From JBOGJG01 sp050747825 (GTDB lineage Bacteria > Acidobacteriota > UBA6911 > RPQK01 > JBOGJG01), in NCBI GenBank assembly GCA_050747825.1, contig JBOGJG010000277.1, positions 1 through 64,000 on the forward strand: a stretch of 64,000 bases of DNA. Direction: 5' to 3'. The translations under genes and the position numbers were made by a program. Under the pieces are notes generated by a model. The model was not told where the DNA came from, searched no databases, and saw nothing but the letters and a program-made list of their open reading frames with translations. Below, in pieces: positions 59,179 through 64,000 of this stretch. How positions within the stretch are numbered: position 1 is the first letter of the stretch; each line of letters starts with the position of its first letter.

Positions 59179-61380
59179 TCACGGAATCGTGACTGCCACT
59201 TTGCCGGTGCCGATGTTACCGACCGAGTCCACGACGCGGATTGAGATCACATGCGCTCCGGACTCGAGGGCTTCGGTGGTGAAAGAGAACTGCTCGCTCG
59301 GAGTATCCGCAATCCCGTCCTGGGGAAAGATAATATGCCAGGTTTCTGAATCCACCGAATACTCCGCCTGGTGAACAGTGCTGAATCCGCCAGTGTCTGC
59401 AGTGAACTGCACGCTTGCCTGCCGCCTCTCCAGCTGAGGGGCAGCCACTTCCACAGAAGGAGAAGAATTGGAAATAACGAAAGCCTTGCTCACCAGCTCG
59501 CTGCTCAGGGCCTGCGCCTGCGGGTTACTGGGAAGATCCGATGCAACCACCTTGACGAAATAAGTACCCCTTGGAAAGCTGACACCGTCCATCGTGAAAT
59601 GGCTCTCGGTGAGACCGTCTTTAAGCAGTTTCCACGAATCTACTTCCTGAGTGCGATAGTAGATGGAAAAGGCCAGGTCATCCTGGTTGCGGTCGCTGGC
59701 CTGCCAGGAGAAGCTTCGAGCGCCCGGAATGTAGACTCTGCGCGCCGGAGGCGTGGAGCCGCGATCTATATTGCGGATGCTGCGGGGCAAAGACCTGAGG
59801 TGCGCTCCGGCAGGTCCCCCGGGAGACACTCCTCCCGAAGGATTTGAATTCGGGAACTGGACGAGAGCAACACCGGGGGGGTGCACGGTTACCGATTCCA
59901 CCTGGGGCGCAAGGTTGCGCTGCAGATAGCTCACAGTGACCAGCTCAACGGCGTTGCTGTCGGAAACGACGGCAGCCGACCGGCCGGCCTCCGGAAATTC
60001 GATCTTCCACTGCAGATATCGGGCCGCCGGGCTCAAGACGGCGCTTCCCCCGGAATTCTGGTACGGCTCGCTCCAGTTGCTCCAGGTGCCGTCCGGATCT
60101 TCCGTGTTGCCGGAGCGCGTGTACACTTTCACTCCTGTCGTCTGATTCTTTACGAACCAGCGAATCGTTCCCCAGGAGCTGGCCACTCCAGCGTCAAGCG
60201 GCTTTGACTCGTACACACCGGCCTTGGAAGGAGTCGTGAGCAGCCGGAATAACTTGCCCAGGTTGCTGGTGACAACGTACAGAGATCGATCGTGCTCCAG
60301 CAGATGGGTGATCTGCTCCTCCGGGCTTTGAGCCAGAAAGGTCACGAGCTTGTCGGGGCTGATGGAGACGATTCTCCCCTGGTTGCCGGTCCCCACCAGC
60401 ACATTGCCGTCACTGCGAACCAGAAGGTCAAAAGCCAACTGGTCGTTCGAAGTGTACAGTGTTTCCACCAGATTTTGGCGATCTATCTTGTAGACCTCCA
60501 GCTTTTTCCCTTTTTCGGTTCCGGCTACGCTGACGGTACTCTCTCTGTCGGGTGAGCCGTTCTCGTCTTCCGAAGGTTCCGAACTGCTCTTGGTGGCAGC
60601 AGAGACTGTCGGAGGTTCAGAACCCTCCGGGCCGCCCAAAGCAGCGGCGTAAACGTTGCCGTAGCGGTCATAGGCGATCGCTTTCAGCTCTTGAAGCGGC
60701 GAATCGTAGAGGACGAAAGCCGAGCCGGCGGGAGAAATCCGGTAGAGAAGGGCTTCAGGAGCACCCCCGGCCAGAAGATTCCCTTCTGCGTCCACGGTTA
60801 GACTGACGATATGGGTCTCTTTGCTGTCGTAAAAGGGGGTTCCCTGCCCGTCCGGAGCAACTTTGTAAATGATGCCCTTGGGACCGGTGGCGACGAAGAC
60901 ATTATTCTGGGCATCGACGGCCAGCGCCCAGATGTATTTTTCTCCCGGGTCGAAGAAAATTTCCGGCTGCCCCTGGCTGTTTAGCCGATAGACCTTTCCA
61001 TCCGGAGAAGTGCCTGCGTAAATTCGGTTGGAGGAATCCACAGCCAGCGCATACACGCTCGGCTCATTCAGTTTGGCCCATTCGGAGCCGTTTCCGCCGG
61101 CCGGCTGGCGAAAAATCTTGCCATTGCTTCCGGTGGCCAAAAACACATTGCCGCCTCTGTCTGTTAGCGCGTCAAAAATGAAAGCTTCTTCCGTCTCCAG
61201 AAGCATCTCCAGGTCGGGGGCCAGCACCAACCTTCCGTCGCTGGTCACCGATACACCCGTGAGTTCGCCCTGCAGGAACTCCTCCTGCGTGGAGAGCGTC
61301 CAGTGGGACGGCTCGGTTGCCTCCACCGGAAGGGCGGAAGAGTAAAAGACTATAGATAAAAGAAGAGCAAATTTTTTCAT
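59179..61380 (-). CDS. Large exported beta-propeller protein
   Basis: The 733-residue protein has a signal peptide (MKKFALLLSIVFYSSALPVEA) and an N-terminal NHL/SMP-30-like propeller made of repeated units (VYALAVDSSNRIYAGTSPDG, IWALAVDAQNNVFVATGPKG, IVSLTVDAEGNLLAGGAPEA, AIAYDRYGNVYAAALGG). The C-terminal half has immunoglobulin or fibronectin-like beta domains (FSWQASDRNQDDLAFSIYYR, VEVAAPQLERRQASVQF, VISIRVVDSVGNIGTGKVAV). It is likely secreted or surface-bound. It lies 33 bp downstream of the S55-domain gene on the same strand, so the two are probably co-transcribed. Confidence 0.8.
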   Translation of the reverse strand: MKKFALLLSIVFYSSALPVEATEPSHWTLSTQEEFLQGELTGVSVTSDGRLVLAPDLEMLLETEEAFIFDALTDRGGNVFLATGSNGKIFRQPAGGNGSEWAKLNEPSVYALAVDSSNRIYAGTSPDGKVYRLNSQGQPEIFFDPGEKYIWALAVDAQNNVFVATGPKGIIYKVAPDGQGTPFYDSKETHIVSLTVDAEGNLLAGGAPEALLYRISPAGSAFVLYDSPLQELKAIAYDRYGNVYAAALGGPEGSEPPTVSAATKSSSEPSEDENGSPDRESTVSVAGTEKGKKLEVYKIDRQNLVETLYTSNDQLAFDLLVRSDGNVLVGTGNQGRIVSISPDKLVTFLAQSPEEQITHLLEHDRSLYVVTSNLGKLFRLLTTPSKAGVYESKPLDAGVASSWGTIRWFVKNQTTGVKVYTRSGNTEDPDGTWSNWSEPYQNSGGSAVLSPAARYLQWKIEFPEAGRSAAVVSDSNAVELVTVSYLQRNLAPQVESVTVHPPGVALVQFPNSNPSGGVSPGGPAGAHLRSLPRSIRNIDRGSTPPARRVYIPGARSFSWQASDRNQDDLAFSIYYRTQEVDSWKLLKDGLTESHFTMDGVSFPRGTYFVKVVASDLPSNPQAQALSSELVSKAFVISNSSPSVEVAAPQLERRQASVQFTADTGGFSTVHQAEYSVDSETWHIIFPQDGIADTPSEQFSFTTEALESGAHVISIRVVDSVGNIGTGKVAVTIP

Positions 61381-61413
61381 TGAGTTCTCAGGCTGGAGCC
61401 GTGCCAGTCTGCG

Positions 61414-63234
61414 CTAGCCCTTAACTTTAATCTTAATTACGTGCTGACCGGTCAGCACAAAGTCGGTAGGAGGCAGCTCATATTCAAAATAAATAACCTT
61501 GTCAATGGCCTTTAGAGCCCCGCCGGTCTTCTGGGAATTATAGAGAGCCAGCAGCGAAGGCGGCAGATCCGGGAGCCCTTCACCACCGGCCACGACACCC
61601 GCACCTTCCCGGAAGAGTCGGATATACAACCGGTCGTTCTTCTTCAGGTTGTTAATCGCCTTGATCAGTTGCTGCAGGCTCTTGGGCACGAACTCGTCCA
61701 CATCCGATTCGGCATCCACTTTGATCAACGACAACCCGTCTCCCACCATTATCCTGAGTGGTCCTGGCGTAATATCCTCGGGGATCATCACAGGGTATTC
61801 TTCAACGATCGTATCTCCATTGGCTCGGCGCAGAAAAACCGTCAGGTTCACTTCTTCTCCCGGGCGCGCTTCCAATTTGTCCTGCCAGACTTTCTCGAGA
61901 GTTGCTTCGCGTGTCTGTTCGACAGCCGTAATTTCCACGTCAATGCGTTCCATTTCCAGATCTTCAAAGCCGCTGCTCAGGAGAAAGTTGATGGGCGAGG
62001 AAGCCGCCATCGCGGCAAAGACCGGCGTACTGACCAAATCGGAAACGCTATTCTCGAAATGGACATCGGGTTGTCCCCGCACGGCAATTTTACATTTGAT
62101 TTCCAGGGTCTGGCCGCCAATGGCGCGCTCCGAGGCAATGATGCTGTTGTGAACCGTGAAGGTCATCAGGAAAGGCGTCAGGAATTGATCGGTGATGACT
62201 TCGTAGTTGTATTCTTTCAGCTCATTGCGACTCGTCATTATCTTCAGGCCAATCGGAATCATGTCCGCCTCCTCTCCGACAATACCCATGATGCCGGTCG
62301 CCCGGTCCTGCTTGATGCTGCCGATAGAGGCCGTGGTGGCTGAGACCTTTTCGCTGTTCATCAGGTTAGGAATGATTGTCAGCACAGCCGCCTTGTTGAG
62401 CGGCATGTCGGTATACCCCATGCTCAGGAACGGATGCCCGAAGGCATATATCTTGTCTCCGCTGAGGTGAGTGACCGTGCCGCTGGCGCTCACTTCCATG
62501 TCACCGCGCACCATCTGGACACTGATGGTCGATCCGGGTTCCAACGGCGCGTTCAGGAAATCGTTGGTTTTCCCGCTCCCGATTCCACGGATCGGAGTCA
62601 GCCCGAGGGCCTTCAGTTGGGGAGCGAAAGACCGGATGGCTGCCGGCGAGAAGCCGGAAAGATTCAGTGGAGTCGCTATGGGCGTCAACTTGCCCGCGCC
62701 CTCCAAAGAGCCGGTATTGAGCAAAAAGGGATCGACATCAAAACTGGGAAGCTGAGGTAATAGCTCGCTCAATTTGAATTGCGCGGCCTGATACATAGCA
62801 CCGGGGCCGTCGTAGCGGACCTTTCGGTAATCCACTTTGGGAGATTCTTTGAAAATGTCCACCATTTCCTGGATCGGCGTAATGCCCGCGATTGGAGCTT
62901 TGGCGAATTTAAAGGCGTACGCTACGGCGCCTACCAGCTTGCCATCAATATAAACCGGGCTGCCGCTCATGCCGGCAAATACACCCGTCTCCTCCAACTT
63001 CTCGCCGGAAAGCCGGGCCAAAATCAGGTTCTGCTTGGGTCCGACGTTCTCGAGCACACCCAGTACCTCGACATCGAAATTCTCGACAGTCGTGCCTTTG
63101 AATATGGTCCTTCCGTAACCTTGTTGTCCCGGTTTCACCAACTCCAGAGGATAAAAGTCTGCCGACTGAGCGCTGATCATCGCAGGCGTCGTGATGATCA
63201 AAGCCAGCACGATACCGAGTATTTTAAAATTCAT
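61414..63234 (-). CDS. Exported SpoIVB/S55 peptidase-domain protein
   Basis: The 606-residue protein has a signal peptide (ILGIVLALIITTPAMISAQ) and an N-terminal SpoIVB S55 peptidase domain. The start segment LVKPGQQGYGRTIFKGT (with Gly-Gly and an Arg loop) precedes the catalytic serine in AGMSGSPVYIDGKLVGAVAYAF, and YAFGHPFLSMGYTDM supplies the expected His region. In Bacillus SpoIVB cleaves a signalling protein; acidobacterial members have unknown targets. The C-terminal half is beta-rich (EARPGEEVNLTVFLRRANGDTI, LPDLPPSLLALYN). It has its own promoter and precedes the propeller gene. Confidence 0.85.
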   Translation of the reverse strand: MNFKILGIVLALIITTPAMISAQSADFYPLELVKPGQQGYGRTIFKGTTVENFDVEVLGVLENVGPKQNLILARLSGEKLEETGVFAGMSGSPVYIDGKLVGAVAYAFKFAKAPIAGITPIQEMVDIFKESPKVDYRKVRYDGPGAMYQAAQFKLSELLPQLPSFDVDPFLLNTGSLEGAGKLTPIATPLNLSGFSPAAIRSFAPQLKALGLTPIRGIGSGKTNDFLNAPLEPGSTISVQMVRGDMEVSASGTVTHLSGDKIYAFGHPFLSMGYTDMPLNKAAVLTIIPNLMNSEKVSATTASIGSIKQDRATGIMGIVGEEADMIPIGLKIMTSRNELKEYNYEVITDQFLTPFLMTFTVHNSIIASERAIGGQTLEIKCKIAVRGQPDVHFENSVSDLVSTPVFAAMAASSPINFLLSSGFEDLEMERIDVEITAVEQTREATLEKVWQDKLEARPGEEVNLTVFLRRANGDTIVEEYPVMIPEDITPGPLRIMVGDGLSLIKVDAESDVDEFVPKSLQQLIKAINNLKKNDRLYIRLFREGAGVVAGGEGLPDLPPSLLALYNSQKTGGALKAIDKVIYFEYELPPTDFVLTGQHVIKIKVKG

Positions 63235-63273
63235 TACGGAAAAACCTCATTGAGACCAAGTTTTCTGGGGTAA

Positions 63274-63303
63274 AGTATAGCGATTCAAGCTCTGTAAGGT
63301 CAA
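63274..63303 (-). promoter_or_regulatory. Sigma-70-type promoter of the S55 gene
   Basis: On the minus strand a TTGACC -35 (63298-63303) and a TATACT -10 (63274-63279) are separated by 18 nt. The predicted leader is about 33 nt. Confidence 0.6.
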
Positions 63304-63386
63304 GAAAACGGGCTGCAAAGGGCTGTTGTGAAAAGTGTGATTATAACCGCTGAACAAATCAGCGAATTGAGTGTATTAAAGGCGGT

Positions 63387-64000
63387 ATGGGTATGAGTGT
63401 CCGGAATTACGTACCTGATGTGGGGTTGGGACAACGCTACTGGAAGTATTATTTGCGGCTGTTTTTTCCTTCTTTGGTAGTGCTCATTGTTACGTTCCTG
63501 ATCATTAATTTATTCCTCACTTATAGAATTGTTTACCCCCAGCCGCGTCCGGAATCGGGAGATCCAGCCTCTTACCTCTTGCCTTTTCAGGAGCTGAATT
63601 TCCAGGGAGATGGGGGACAACTGTCCGTCTGGTTCATTCCCGGCCTGAAGGGATCTCCGGCCGTCTTTCTCTGTCATGACTATGGCTCCAACCGGATCCC
63701 CCTTCTCAACCTGGCCGCTTTGCTGCGCGAGACGGGCTATAACGTCGCTCTAATGCCTTTTCGCGGCCACGGGAACAGCCATTTCTCCTACTCTACACTG
63801 GGCCTCGAGGAAGGCCAGGATCTGTCTCGAGCGGTTGATTTCGTTGTGGATAACCTTGGTGTCGATGAGTCGAGCGTGGCCACTTATGGGATCTCGCTGG
63901 GAGCTCATGCGGCCATGCGCGCCGCTCTCCAGAATGAGCGCATCCGCGTGCTGGTCCTGGATTCGCCATACCCATGCCCATATGACCTGATCGAACATGA
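63387..64000 (+). CDS. Membrane-anchored alpha/beta-hydrolase (3' end outside the window)
   Basis: The frame from ATG 63387 (or 63393) is open to the window edge, giving at least 204 residues. A transmembrane anchor (LRLFFPSLVVLIVTFLIINLF) is followed by an extracytoplasmic alpha/beta-hydrolase: VFLCHDYGSNR (oxyanion region), MPFRGHGNS, and the nucleophile elbow YGISLGAHAAM with Ser in GISLG, then VLVLDSPYP. It resembles the FrsA/YqjL-like or BEM46-type hydrolases of unknown substrate. AAAGG lies 4 nt before the first ATG. Confidence 0.8.
   Translation, partial: MGMSVRNYVPDVGLGQRYWKYYLRLFFPSLVVLIVTFLIINLFLTYRIVYPQPRPESGDPASYLLPFQELNFQGDGGQLSVWFIPGLKGSPAVFLCHDYGSNRIPLLNLAALLRETGYNVALMPFRGHGNSHFSYSTLGLEEGQDLSRAVDFVVDNLGVDESSVATYGISLGAHAAMRAALQNERIRVLVLDSPYPCPYDLIEH

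Overview
The window looks like a chromosomal segment from an Acidobacteriota-type Gram-negative bacterium, probably a member known only from environmental genomes. The clues are a VWFA-related domain protein of the acidobacterial type (4916-5830), a SpoIVB/S55-domain secreted protein (61414-63234), a PQQ-type dehydrogenase, a Tat-exported Gfo/Idh/MocA oxidoreductase, DUF4159, many signal peptides and lipoboxes, and an outer-membrane porin. This placement is inferred from gene families; no rRNA or other decisive marker is present.

Layout. 0-3 kb: a broken serine recombinase runs into the 3' end of tRNA-fMet, followed by a SUMF1-like lipoprotein and cca. 3-11 kb: cysK, a VWA protein, a DUF1189 membrane protein, a zinc-ribbon coiled coil, a CAT-anticodon tRNA, and the dnaG-rpoD pair. 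11-17 kb: two copies of an unrecognised small protein family lie among secreted proteins (LIC_10091-like, DUF4159, TPR, beta-barrel). Next to them is a three-gene ECF sigma / anti-sigma / Spy-CnrX-like set. 17-27 kb: a LysR regulator and an AI-2E-family permease share a 29-bp divergent gap that holds a perfect palindrome. Then come a hydrolase, a THEP1-like NTPase, a FabI/FabL-like SDR, a paired M16 peptidase, a TPR protein, a Gfo/Idh/MocA protein and tRNA-Thr. 27-37 kb: LigD polymerase domain with a ligase remnant, gnd with a HAD hydrolase, and a five-gene operon (GlcD-like, GlcF-like, sugar epimerase, Tm-1-like, creatininase) opposite a class IV aminotransferase. 37-48 kb: a 37-residue Lys/Ala/Pro-rich histone-H1-tail-like protein, a PQQ dehydrogenase, an aldo/keto reductase, a diguanylate cyclase, ctaA and hemH, a PHP phosphatase, MOSC, M23, DUF2203 and a pterin dehydratase.

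48-57 kb holds the most interesting material. A radical SAM protein has the cysteine layout of the MJ0619/tetraether-synthase family and lies divergent from nfuA. A second unit starts with a good promoter overlapped by a perfect 13-bp inverted repeat that matches the Fur-box consensus at 13 of 19 positions. It encodes a porin, an FMN-binding exported protein, a His-rich four-helix membrane protein and ApbE, the enzyme that attaches FMN covalently. I read this as a candidate iron-regulated, flavin-based envelope electron-transfer or ferric-reductase module. 57-64 kb: a decayed histidine kinase, a second ECF sigma / anti-sigma pair, a secreted beta-propeller protein, the S55 protein, and the start of an alpha/beta hydrolase cut by the window edge.

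Short G/C-rich tandem repeats (heptamers of the CTGACCR type and 14-mers) and hairpins sit at gene ends throughout and sometimes form the last codons of genes. Several gene remnants (recombinase, DNA ligase, YdeI-like, histidine kinase) show ongoing local decay. No CRISPR array or complete insertion sequence was seen.
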